Below are positions 1 to 6,659 of a stretch of DNA of 9,368 nt, piece by piece. This DNA is from Bacillota bacterium (GTDB lineage Bacteria > Bacillota > Clostridia > Lachnospirales > WQUN01): positions 1 through 9,368 of the forward strand of contig WQUN01000222.1 of NCBI GenBank assembly GCA_009782085.1, given 5' to 3'. The notes under the pieces were generated by a model that did no database searches, was not told where the DNA came from, and saw only the letters and a list, made by a program, of their open reading frames with translations. The translations under genes were made by a program, and so were the position numbers. The stretch's first letter is position 1, and each line of letters opens with the position of its first letter.

Positions 1-308
1 GCGCGGGCCATCAGCTCCCGGCCCAGATGCCTGCCCTTCCAGTCCTCCGCCACGGCTATGCCGAGCCAGGGGACGGACTTGTCCAGGTCCCACAGAAAGA
101 CGTAGCCGGCCATGCGGCCGTTGTCCTCCGCCAGGAAGTAGGCCGTGTTCGGGCGGCCCTCAGGGGAGAAATAGGCCAAAGCGCTGTATTCGTTGCCGCG
201 GCCGCGGTTGAAAAAACCGCGGCTCTCCCCTCCCATCTGGGCGAAAAACGCCTCGACGAGGGGCTTATCCGTCTGCTTGTCGAAGGGGCGTATCGGTAAA
301 AGTCCCAT
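1..308 (-). CDS. GNAT family N-acetyltransferase, C-terminus cut by the window edge
   Basis: My translation from an ATG at 308 gives about 102 residues before the left edge, beginning MGLLPIRPFDKQTDKPLVEA. The stretch near residues 86-102, WLGIAVAEDWKGRHLGRELM, has the look of GNAT motif A: a beta strand followed by the G-x-x-x-G-R loop that holds the acetyl-CoA pyrophosphate. It is preceded by a predicted strand, GRMAGYVFLWD. Family members move an acetyl group from acetyl-CoA to an amine; the substrate cannot be read from the sequence. The start is supported by AGAGGA four bases upstream (313-318). The gene lies 26 bases after metY on the same strand and is probably cotranscribed with it. 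About the last third of a typical 150-170 residue GNAT protein lies outside the window, so its completeness is unknown. Confidence 0.8.
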   Translation of the reverse strand, partial: MGLLPIRPFDKQTDKPLVEAFFAQMGGESRGFFNRGRGNEYSALAYFSPEGRPNTAYFLAEDNGRMAGYVFLWDLDKSVPWLGIAVAEDWKGRHLGRELMAR

Positions 309-334
309 ATTGTCCTCTTTCCACTAATTATTTC

Positions 335-1600
335 TTAATGTATCGCCTTCAGCCCTAGCTCTATATCCTCCAGGATATCCTCCACGTTCTCCAGGCCCAC
401 GGAAAATCGTATCATGCCGGGATGGACGCCCGCGGCCCTGAGCTGCTCGTCGGCCAGCTGCCTGTGGGTCGCGCTGGCCGGGTGGAGCACGCAGGTCCTG
501 ATGTCGCAGACGTGCACCTCGTTGGACGCGAGTTTCAGCGCGTCCATGAAGCGGACGGCGTCCGTCCTGCCGCCCCTTAGGATGAAGCATATCACCCCGC
601 TGGGGCCTTTGAGGTATTTTTGCGCCAGCGCGAAGGACTGGTCGCCTTCAAGCCCTGGATATATCACCTTTTCTATGAGATCGGACTGCGCCAGGAACCT
701 CGCGACGCGCATGGCGTTCTCGCAATAGCTCCTCATGCGTATCGCCAGGGTCTCCAGGCCGAGGTTCAGCAGAAACGCCGAATGCGCGGCGGGATACGCC
801 CCGAAATCCCTCATCAGCTGCATCCTGGCTTTGATGATGTAAGCCGCTTTCCCGTATGTCTTTACATATGAAATGCCGTGATAGGACTCGTCCGGAGCGA
901 CGAGGTCCGGGAAATTCCCGTTTGTCCAGTCGAAGTTTCCGCTGTCCACGATCACGCCGCCGACCTGCAGCGCGTGGCCGTCCAGATACTTGCTGGTGGA
1001 GTGGACGACGATGTCCGCGCCGAAGGAAAACGGCTTGCACAGTATCGGCGTGGCGAAGGTGTTGTCCACTATCAGCGGGACACCGCGGCCGTGGGCGGCG
1101 CGGGCGAATTTTTCGATGTCCAGGACGGTCAGCGCAGGGTTCGCCAGCGTCTCTCCGAACACAGCCTTCGTGTTCGGCCGGAAGGCCGCGCCAAGCTCTT
1201 CTTCGCTCGCGTCGGGCCTCACGAAAACGCACTCTATGCCCAGCCTTTTAAGCGTGATGGCGAACAGATTGAACGTGCCGCCGTATATCTCCGGCGTGCT
1301 GATGAAGCTGTCCCCGGCGGAGCAAATGTTCAGCAAGGACAGCAGTGAGGCCGCCTGCCCCGAGGAGGTGCACATCGCGCCCACGCCGCCCTCGAGCTCC
1401 GCGATCTTCCGCTCCACGGCCATGACCGTGGGGTTGGCGAAGCGGGAATAGATCAGGCTTTTGGTCGGGTCGTCGAAGACCGCGGCCACGTCCTCCGTGG
1501 AATCGTACACATATGTGGTGCTCTGCACGATGGGCATTACGCGCGGTTCGGCGTTGCCCGGGGAGTAGCCGGCGTGCAGGCAGAGGGTTTCGTCCCTCAT
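335..1600 (-). CDS. metY: O-acetylhomoserine sulfhydrylase (homocysteine synthase), PLP-dependent Cys/Met metabolism family
   Basis: This 421-residue cytoplasmic enzyme should make homocysteine from O-acetylhomoserine and sulfide, the direct sulfhydrylation route to methionine. Family marks are the N-terminal TLCLHAGY, YSRFANPT at 51-58 (the YSR arginine contacts PLP phosphate of the neighbouring subunit), SSGQAA at 79-84, VDNTFATP at 178-185 with the PLP-ring aspartate D179, and HSTSKYLDGH at 200-209 with the Schiff-base lysine K204. The VIVDSGNFDW segment and the DESYHG region, with a total length near 420-430, favour MetY over cystathionine gamma-synthase or methionine gamma-lyase (about 380-400 residues), though specificity is inferred. 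The segment after the lysine reads HALQVGG, where relatives usually have a Thr-Ser pair. AAGGAGG at 1607-1613, six bases before the ATG, fixes the start. The gene follows thrS by 46 bases. Confidence 0.9.
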   Translation of the reverse strand: MRDETLCLHAGYSPGNAEPRVMPIVQSTTYVYDSTEDVAAVFDDPTKSLIYSRFANPTVMAVERKIAELEGGVGAMCTSSGQAASLLSLLNICSAGDSFISTPEIYGGTFNLFAITLKRLGIECVFVRPDASEEELGAAFRPNTKAVFGETLANPALTVLDIEKFARAAHGRGVPLIVDNTFATPILCKPFSFGADIVVHSTSKYLDGHALQVGGVIVDSGNFDWTNGNFPDLVAPDESYHGISYVKTYGKAAYIIKARMQLMRDFGAYPAAHSAFLLNLGLETLAIRMRSYCENAMRVARFLAQSDLIEKVIYPGLEGDQSFALAQKYLKGPSGVICFILRGGRTDAVRFMDALKLASNEVHVCDIRTCVLHPASATHRQLADEQLRAAGVHPGMIRFSVGLENVEDILEDIELGLKAIH

Positions 1601-1646
1601 GAAGGGCCTCCTTACAAAAAAGGGTTATACATCTTCAGAACATAAC

Positions 1647-3428
1647 TCAGTCGTTTTGCCAAATCTCTTTGCTCCCGCTCTCCTCCTGGATCCTCCGGAC
1701 GATCTCCTCCACCGGCTTCGCGCCTTCCTCGCCGAGCTTGCGGCTCCTGACGGAAACGGCGTTTTCGCTCTCTTCCTTTTCCCCGGCGACGAGGATGTAC
1801 GGAAGCCTGTTGCCCCTGGCCTCGCGTATCTTGTAGCCGATCTTTTCCGCCCGGAAATCGGCCTCGGCGCGGATCCCGGCCGCCTTGAGCCTTTGCAGGA
1901 CGCTTTCGGCGTAATCGTTGTACTTATCCGAAATCGGCAGGATCACGGCCTGGACGGGCGCGAGCCAAAGGGGCAGCGCGCCGGCGTACTTCTCTATCAG
2001 CATGGCCAGCGTCCGCTCGTAACAGCCCACGGACGACCTGTGTATGATCATCGGGTGCTTCTTTGTCCCGTCCCTGTCGACGTAGGTCATGCCGAAGCGC
2101 TCCGCCAGGAGGAAGTCGATCTGCACGGTGATGATCGTGTCCTCCTTGCCGTAGACGTTTTTGGCCTGTATGTCGAGCTTCGGGCCGTAGAAGGCCGCCT
2201 CGCCGTCGGCCTCGTCGAACTCGATCCCGGCGTCGACGAGGAGCTCCCGCATGAACGCCTGCGTCTCCTCCCACTCCGCCTCGCCGCCGATGTATTTCCC
2301 GCGGTTGTTCGGGTCCCACTTCGAGAAGCGGTAGGTTATGTCGTTTTGTATGCCCAAAGCCGTCATCATAAACCGGATCAGGTCCAGCACGGCGGTGAAC
2401 TCGCCGCGGAGCTGCTCCCTGGCGCAGACGATGTGCCCCTCGGAGAGCGTGAACTGCCGCACGCGGATCAGCCCGTGCATCTCGCCGGAGGCCTCGTTGC
2501 GAAAGAGCGTGGACGTCTCGGAGTAGCGGATAGGCAGGTCGCGGTAGCTGTGCTGCTCCGCGTTGTATATGGTGAACTGGAACGGGCAGGTCATCGGCCG
2601 AAGGGCGTAGACGTTCTCGTCCTTCTCCAAGTCGCCCCAGATAAACATGCCGTCGCGGTAGTGGTCCCAGTGGCCGGAGACCTTGTAGAGGTCGTTCTTG
2701 GCCATGAAAGGCGTCTTGGTCGGCACATAGCCGCGGCGCTCCTCCTCGTCCTCCACGAACCGCTGGAGTATCTGCAGAACCTTCGCGCCCTTGGGCATCA
2801 TCAGCGGCAGCCCCTGGCCTATAACGTCCGACGTGGTGAAATAGCCCAACTCACGGCCGAGCCGGTTGTGGTCGCGCTTGCGGGCCTCCTCGCGGGCCTT
2901 CATATATTCGTCGAGCTCCGACTGTTTCCCGAAGGCTATGCCGTAGATGCGGCTGAGCATCTTGTTCTTCTCGCTGCCGCGCCAGTAGGCCCCGGACGAG
3001 CCGCCCTCGGAGAAGAGCCTGACCGCCCTGACCTTGCCGGTCGAACTCAGATGGGGCCCGGCGCAGAGGTCAACGAACTCTCCCTGCCTATAGAAGGAGA
3101 TTTCGGCGTCCTCCGGCAGGTCGTTTATCAGCTCGACCTTATAGGGCTCGCCGTTTTTCTCCTCGAAGGCTATGGCTTCCGCCCGCGGGAGCGTGAAACG
3201 CTCGATAGGGCAGTCCTCCTTTATGATCTTCCTCATCTCGTCCTCGACGGCCTCGATCTCCTCTTTCACGAACGGTCTGTCCCTGTCGAAGTCGTAGTAG
3301 AAGCCGTCGGCCGTGGCCGGGCCGATGGCCAGCCGGCTGTCCGGGTAGAGCCGCTTGACCGCCTGGGCCAGAATGTGGGAGGCGGTGTGCCAATAGGGTT
3401 TCATGTCGGGCTGAGTATTGTTGGTCAT
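1647..3428 (-). CDS. thrS: threonyl-tRNA synthetase lacking the N-terminal TGS domain
   Basis: This protein of 593 residues charges tRNA-Thr with threonine in the cytoplasm. The editing domain comes first: HTASH (H14, H18) and C122-A-G-P-H126 supply the usual His/Cys set that clears Ser-tRNA-Thr. The class II core follows, with motif 2 around R310 (TLFRNEASG), motif 3 at HRSSVGCYERTLA (463-475), and zinc ligands C281 (MTCP), H332 (EGHIVC) and H463. The anticodon-binding domain covers roughly 485-590. Typical bacterial ThrRS has about 640 residues and opens with a TGS domain of about 60; here the protein begins almost at the editing domain. AGGAGG at 3435-3440, six bases before the ATG, supports this start, and only 40 bases separate it from the upstream gene, so a TGS cannot be hidden there. 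No T-box leader fits in that gap. All catalytic residues look intact. Confidence 0.95.
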   Translation of the reverse strand: MTNNTQPDMKPYWHTASHILAQAVKRLYPDSRLAIGPATADGFYYDFDRDRPFVKEEIEAVEDEMRKIIKEDCPIERFTLPRAEAIAFEEKNGEPYKVELINDLPEDAEISFYRQGEFVDLCAGPHLSSTGKVRAVRLFSEGGSSGAYWRGSEKNKMLSRIYGIAFGKQSELDEYMKAREEARKRDHNRLGRELGYFTTSDVIGQGLPLMMPKGAKVLQILQRFVEDEEERRGYVPTKTPFMAKNDLYKVSGHWDHYRDGMFIWGDLEKDENVYALRPMTCPFQFTIYNAEQHSYRDLPIRYSETSTLFRNEASGEMHGLIRVRQFTLSEGHIVCAREQLRGEFTAVLDLIRFMMTALGIQNDITYRFSKWDPNNRGKYIGGEAEWEETQAFMRELLVDAGIEFDEADGEAAFYGPKLDIQAKNVYGKEDTIITVQIDFLLAERFGMTYVDRDGTKKHPMIIHRSSVGCYERTLAMLIEKYAGALPLWLAPVQAVILPISDKYNDYAESVLQRLKAAGIRAEADFRAEKIGYKIREARGNRLPYILVAGEKEESENAVSVRSRKLGEEGAKPVEEIVRRIQEESGSKEIWQND

Positions 3429-3468
3429 GGTTTTCCTCCTGGAATTGGTCTTTGGTTTTTGTGTGACG

Positions 3469-3786
3469 CTATATCTCTATCCCCGTCGCCAGAATTTCGT
3501 TCACAAACGGGTTTCCACGTTCGATCTCGGAGGTCTGGAAGGCGATGGGCTCGAAGTAAGCGCCCTTATAAACCCTGCACAGGCGCAATAGTTCGCCTAT
3601 TACATCCACCCGGTTTTTCCCTTCAAAGTCTCGCAGGAAAAAGCAAATATCGACATCGCTTTGCTCCGTGGCGTTGCCCTTGGCGTAAGAACCGTATAAG
3701 ACGGCTTTGTCCACCTGGAGCGCGCGCCTTACTTCCGCCGCGTAATCACTAGCTAGGTTTCTTGCGGTCTCAAAGTCAACAGCCAC
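3469..3786 (-). CDS. minimal nucleotidyltransferase (MNT), partner of the HEPN protein
   Basis: This small protein of 105 residues belongs to the DNA polymerase beta-like minimal nucleotidyltransferases. GSYAKG (32-37) followed by SDVDI (43-47) gives the GS-x10-DxD metal and NTP site (G32, S33, D44, D46), and E79 in YFEPIAF is a plausible third acidic ligand, so the active site looks intact. Some family members, such as MntA, inactivate a HEPN toxin by adding AMP to it. The GTG start at 3786 lies inside the HEPN gene (34-base overlap) and has a near-perfect ribosome site six bases upstream, which points to coupled translation. The gene ends 40 bases before thrS. Its codons are AT-richer than those of thrS or the amidase: 27 of 60 bases in 3601-3660 are G or C. 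The antitoxin role is inferred from the pairing. Confidence 0.88.
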   Translation of the reverse strand: MAVDFETARNLASDYAAEVRRALQVDKAVLYGSYAKGNATEQSDVDICFFLRDFEGKNRVDVIGELLRLCRVYKGAYFEPIAFQTSEIERGNPFVNEILATGIEI

Positions 3787-4163
3787 TGGAACACCTCCTT
3801 TGAGGCGAAATAAATGTTTTTTGCCGTTTCTTCCGCGATTTGCTCGTCCACTTTCTCAACAAACTGCGGGTATCTGTCCGCTATATAGTATTTGGTAAGG
3901 GTTTCAAACAAAACATAGCGTTCTTCGCTGATCGAAACGGGTAATAGACTTTCAAATCGGTTTATCAATGTCCCGATGTTGTGAATCTTCGGAACGTTTT
4001 CGTCCACATAGAGCAAATACAGCCCCTTTACCAGTTTTTCCACAGCCTGCTGGCACATGAACACGACATAAAACCATTTGCCCGTCTGATACATAGCCTC
4101 CGCCGCGTCTAAGTCGCGTTCGGCAAATTCCAGCCAAAAGCCGAATTTTTCTTCCCGGTTCAT
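3753..4163 (-). CDS. HEPN domain protein, toxin-like partner of the MNT
   Basis: The 136 residues form an all-helical HEPN domain. Evidence is the N-terminal helix FWLEFAERDLDAAEAMY (9-25), the second helix with FMCQQAVEKLVKGLYL (35-50), KIHNIGTL (59-66) and YYIADRYPQF (92-101), all typical of the HEPN proteins encoded next to an MNT gene. HEPN proteins are often RNases of toxin-antitoxin, abortive-infection or CRISPR systems. I do not find the R-x4-6-H catalytic motif: R97 is followed by YPQFVEK with no histidine, and H61 has no arginine at the right distance. The protein may therefore bind nucleotide or RNA, or be a non-classical member. The ATG at 4163 has AAGGTGA seven bases upstream. G+C is low: 24 of 60 bases in 3901-3960. 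The pair resembles but does not clearly equal the HepT-MntA (type VII) system; toxicity is inferred only. Confidence 0.85.
   Translation of the reverse strand: MNREEKFGFWLEFAERDLDAAEAMYQTGKWFYVVFMCQQAVEKLVKGLYLLYVDENVPKIHNIGTLINRFESLLPVSISEERYVLFETLTKYYIADRYPQFVEKVDEQIAEETAKNIYFASKEVFQWLLTLRPQET
3793..3798 (-). promoter_or_regulatory. ribosome binding site of the MNT gene, inside the HEPN gene
   Basis: On the minus strand AAAGGAGGTG lies with its GGAGGT core six bases before the GTG at 3786. It sits within the last codons of the HEPN frame and decides the otherwise weak GTG start. Such a strong internal site fits a system in which the MNT protein must be made with, and at least as well as, HEPN. 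Confidence 0.75.
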
Positions 4164-4243
4164 ATAAACATCACCTTAATATTCGCCAGCTTTTCCCGTT
4201 CAAGCCACGCGCCCGACAGCATCGCATACTCAAAGGCGTTATT
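4160..4243 (-). pseudogene. possible 3' remnant of a lost gene in front of the HEPN gene
   Basis: Between the amidase stop and the HEPN start, the minus strand holds an open frame of about 26 codons that reads like protein (ending AMLSGAWLEREKLANIK then VMFI) and stops at a TGA sharing bases with the HEPN ATG (ATGA overlap). Such an overlap is typical of coupled genes in an operon. One reading is that the HEPN-MNT pair was once preceded by a further gene, of which only the tail came along. I do not recognise the tail. It is short enough to be chance, and it has no obvious start of its own. Confidence 0.2.
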
Positions 4244-6500
4244 ACCTCGTATACGCCTGAAACGCCTGCAAAATCCCCTTATATATCGCCTCCGCGGCCT
4301 TCTGCCTGTAGTCCGCGCTGCCGAAGTTCGCGGCGTCCCGCTCGTTCGAGAGGAAGCCGAGCTCGCAGAGGACGGCGGGGATCGTGGAGTTTTTCAGGAC
4401 GACAAGCGCCGGGTTGTCGACCACCTTGCGCTTGGTCGTGCCCAGGCCGGAGGTAATGGATTCCAGCATGACGCCGGCCAGTTTTTCGCTGGAAAAGCCG
4501 TTGACGGTGACGTTGTTCTCCGAGCTGTAGTAGACGTCCGTGCCGTTTGCCGCGAAGTTGGATTCGCTGGAGTTCATGTGGATCGACACAAACATGTCGC
4601 CCAGGCGGCCGCCCCAGACCGGCCTGTCGAACAGGTCGGGATTGACGTCCGAGGTGCGGGTGGCGTAGGCCTTGATCAGCCCGTCCGCCTCGATCAGGCG
4701 CATCAGCCGCTGCGAAATGTCGAGCGTCAGGTTCTTTTCGGTCAGGCCGCCGCCCTGCGCGCCCGGGGCGCCCCCGCCGTGGCCGGGGTCGATGACCACG
4801 ATCCTGGCGTATTTTTCCTTGGGGCTGACGGGCGTGACCAGAAACGCGTTCTTGGTCTCCGTTATATTATACGCGAACACCTGTTTTTCATAAACGGTTA
4901 TCGAAGTCATTCCATTATCGCTGTTCACTCCGACGCCGTCAAGATACTCATCCTTTATCATGTAGTCGCCGTAGCCGTATATCGCGGAGTAGTCGCCCGG
5001 AAGCGTCAGGACGTAGCTGTTAGCGCTGTAGAGGTCCGTCTCGGTCACGCTTTGGCGGGAGAGGCCGCCGGCCTTGGAGATGGCCAGGGTGTGCGTATTC
5101 CTGTCGTAGGAGACGTTGTGCACGGTGGCGTCCTTGACGGTTATCACGGCGGTGTTGCCGTCGTAGGACAGGTCGTACCGGGCCGCTCCCGTGAGCGAGA
5201 GGGTCACGCGGGCCGTGTTGGCGTCGAGCTGCTCCGCGTCCACTGCCGAAACCAGGCGGCCCGCCGCCGGGACGGCCCCGGGCGCGTCGAGGGTCGTCAG
5301 GGGCATGTCTATGACGATGCGGTCGGGGTTTGGCATGGGATAGATATCCACGCCGGGGCGGAGGTTGCCGGTTATGTACACCCTGTCGGAGGAGGCGTCC
5401 GTCCCGAAGGCGACGCTCTGTATCTCGGCGCGCTCGAAGGAGACGGTCACGGACTTCCTGTCGCCGGAGACGGAGACGGCGTAGCTGGCGCCGACGCGCA
5501 GGTCGAACACGACGCGGGTTATCATCGTCGGGGTGAGTTGGTTCTGGCCCGTGCGCACCTGGGCGACTATCGGCACGTCGGATTTATACTGGGCCTGGAG
5601 GCCCCATTCGGCGTTGTAGAAATCCAGAACGAGGCGGTTGTCCGGCAATATCATCTTCACGACCTTGCTGATCGGGCCGTCCGCCGTGACGGTATAAGTC
5701 GCGGGGGAGCCGGGCTGGGGGACGCGCAGGTTCGTCAGCTTCACCTTGGGGTGGTCCTCCGCGGGTATGTCCTGCGTCGAGATGTCCTTGGCCAGGCCGC
5801 TTTCGCCGATGGGCTGGCTCCGGGTTATGCTCGTGCCGAGCTCGTTGAGGTTGGAGTCGGCAACCGGCGGCGCGTCCGTCACGGTCACGCCGGGCACGGA
5901 CTGATCGTCCGCGACCGGGGACCATGTGATCTGAGCGCCCGATACCGCCGCCGGGGCCGTGACCGTCACCGTCCGCGACACGCCGTCCCAGCCCACTTCG
6001 AAGCCCAGGGCCTCCGCCGGGAAGCGCACCGGGATCATTGTCTTGTCGTTGATGATCTTGGGCGGGACCTCCATCGTTATGTACCGGCCGTTCAGCGTGG
6101 CCACGGGGTCGTCGATCCGGAGCGTCAGCAGGTTCCCCTGGTAGCTGATGTCGGCCTCTCTCGCGTCGGGGCGCCAGTCCACCGCCGCGCCCAGGCTCTC
6201 GAAGATCTCCCGGACGGGCGCGAGCGTGCGCCCGTCCAGGATGACCGGCGGCATCGGCAGGTCCGTAAGCTCCGAACCGTTGACGACCAAGGTGACCGGA
6301 TCGGCCTGGTAGACGTGGCCGACGCCGTCGTAGACCAAGGTCATCTGCCTGGCGCCGGCGCTCGTAAGAGACGCCGGGGCCAGGACGAAGGCTATCGTAA
6401 GGAGCGCCGCGGCCAGGCGGCCGGCCGGGGTTTTGCGTATGCGGACGGGTTTTGGCCTTCGGCTCATATTGGGCGTCTCCGCCGTGTATGCATATTTCAT
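4242..6500 (-). CDS. secreted N-acetylmuramoyl-L-alanine amidase with copper-amine-oxidase-like N-terminal and AMIN domains
   Basis: This protein of 752 residues should cut the bond between MurNAc and the stem peptide of peptidoglycan outside the membrane. A basic N-region (RRPKPVRIRK) and hydrophobic LAAALLTIAFVLAPASLTSA (29-48) form a signal peptide. Residues about 52-182 resemble the copper amine oxidase N-terminal (stalk-like) domain: ILDGRTLAPVREIFESLGA, then MIPVRFPAEALGFEVGWDG. Two AMIN-like beta domains follow (about 253-355 and 357-457, the latter with PNPDRIVIDMP), perhaps a third at 458-550. The Amidase_3 catalytic domain fills 565-752, with zinc and catalytic residues H574 (DPGHGG), E588 (LTEKN), H641 (SIHMN) and E713 (CELGFLSN), so it looks active. 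AGGGAGGA just before the ATG at 6500 supports this start; the internal ATG at codon 12 has no comparable site. It is divergent from the SLH gene. Confidence 0.93.
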   Translation of the reverse strand: MKYAYTAETPNMSRRPKPVRIRKTPAGRLAAALLTIAFVLAPASLTSAGARQMTLVYDGVGHVYQADPVTLVVNGSELTDLPMPPVILDGRTLAPVREIFESLGAAVDWRPDAREADISYQGNLLTLRIDDPVATLNGRYITMEVPPKIINDKTMIPVRFPAEALGFEVGWDGVSRTVTVTAPAAVSGAQITWSPVADDQSVPGVTVTDAPPVADSNLNELGTSITRSQPIGESGLAKDISTQDIPAEDHPKVKLTNLRVPQPGSPATYTVTADGPISKVVKMILPDNRLVLDFYNAEWGLQAQYKSDVPIVAQVRTGQNQLTPTMITRVVFDLRVGASYAVSVSGDRKSVTVSFERAEIQSVAFGTDASSDRVYITGNLRPGVDIYPMPNPDRIVIDMPLTTLDAPGAVPAAGRLVSAVDAEQLDANTARVTLSLTGAARYDLSYDGNTAVITVKDATVHNVSYDRNTHTLAISKAGGLSRQSVTETDLYSANSYVLTLPGDYSAIYGYGDYMIKDEYLDGVGVNSDNGMTSITVYEKQVFAYNITETKNAFLVTPVSPKEKYARIVVIDPGHGGGAPGAQGGGLTEKNLTLDISQRLMRLIEADGLIKAYATRTSDVNPDLFDRPVWGGRLGDMFVSIHMNSSESNFAANGTDVYYSSENNVTVNGFSSEKLAGVMLESITSGLGTTKRKVVDNPALVVLKNSTIPAVLCELGFLSNERDAANFGSADYRQKAAEAIYKGILQAFQAYTR

Positions 6501-6534
6501 AAAATCCTCCCTTTGACGGGTAGTCAGAGCTCAT

Positions 6535-6564
6535 ATTATAGCAAATTTCCGGGGGATATAACAA
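6535..6564 (-). promoter_or_regulatory. sigma-A type promoter of the amidase gene
   Basis: On the minus strand there is TTGTTA (6564-6559), an 18-base spacer and a perfect TATAAT (6540-6535), about 35 bases before the amidase ATG. The -35 matches four of six consensus bases. It may also serve the HEPN, MNT, thrS, metY and GNAT genes downstream, since no terminator is visible between them. Confidence 0.55.
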
Positions 6565-6567
6565 GAG

Positions 6568-6579
6568 GGTTTATAAACC
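6568..6579. repeat. perfect 12-base palindrome GGTTTATAAACC, candidate operator
   Basis: The palindrome lies just upstream of the amidase -35 element. It shares GGTT...AACC arms with the 8-base palindrome at 6613-6620; the centres are 43 bases apart, close to four helical turns. A shared dimeric regulator of the divergent genes is an inference. Confidence 0.35.
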
Positions 6580-6612
6580 GACACGAAAATCGCATTGAAA
6601 TGTAACATAATT

Positions 6613-6620
6613 GGTTAACC
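6613..6620. repeat. perfect 8-base palindrome GGTTAACC, candidate operator
   Basis: It lies ten bases upstream of the TATAAT of the SLH gene, in the position where a repressor would block polymerase. It is related in sequence to the palindrome at 6568-6579. An 8-base palindrome alone is weak evidence. Confidence 0.28.
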
Positions 6621-6629
6621 TATCTAAGA

Positions 6630-6635
6630 TATAAT
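6630..6635 (+). promoter_or_regulatory. -10 element of the SLH gene promoter
   Basis: A perfect TATAAT lies 24 bases before the GTG start, followed by AGGAGG eight bases before the GTG. No good -35 stands at 16-18 bases: TTGGTT at 6611-6616 is only 13 away. The promoter may need an activator or be weak. Confidence 0.45.
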
Positions 6636-6659
6636 GTTGTATAAACAGGAGGGTTACGC

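Noticed and set aside
3429..3468. T-box leader or attenuator for thrS
   Set aside because: Only 40 bases are available and they contain no T-box consensus, hairpin or T-run.
1599..3752. A 717-codon open frame on the plus strand opposite thrS
   Set aside because: It mirrors a clear ThrRS gene. High GC at third codon positions keeps the opposite frame free of stops, and the translation has no recognisable domain.
3469..4163. Naming the pair hepT-mntA (type VII toxin-antitoxin)
   Set aside because: The HEPN lacks the R-x4-6-H motif I would expect of HepT and the gene order is HEPN first, so only a general HEPN-MNT label is justified.
4164..4205. Promoter TTGAAC-16-TATTAA in front of the HEPN gene
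   Set aside because: Transcription would begin beyond the ribosome site, both boxes match only four of six bases, and the region also reads as possible coding sequence.
4578..6605. A 675-codon open frame on the plus strand opposite the amidase
   Set aside because: Same effect: an antisense shadow of a well-supported amidase, rich in Arg, Gly and Val with no domain features.
6601..6617. WalR-type box (TGTAAC-N5-TGGTTA) upstream of the SLH gene
   Set aside because: One half matches the consensus but the second matches only four of six bases, so chance is likely despite the attractive link to wall hydrolases.
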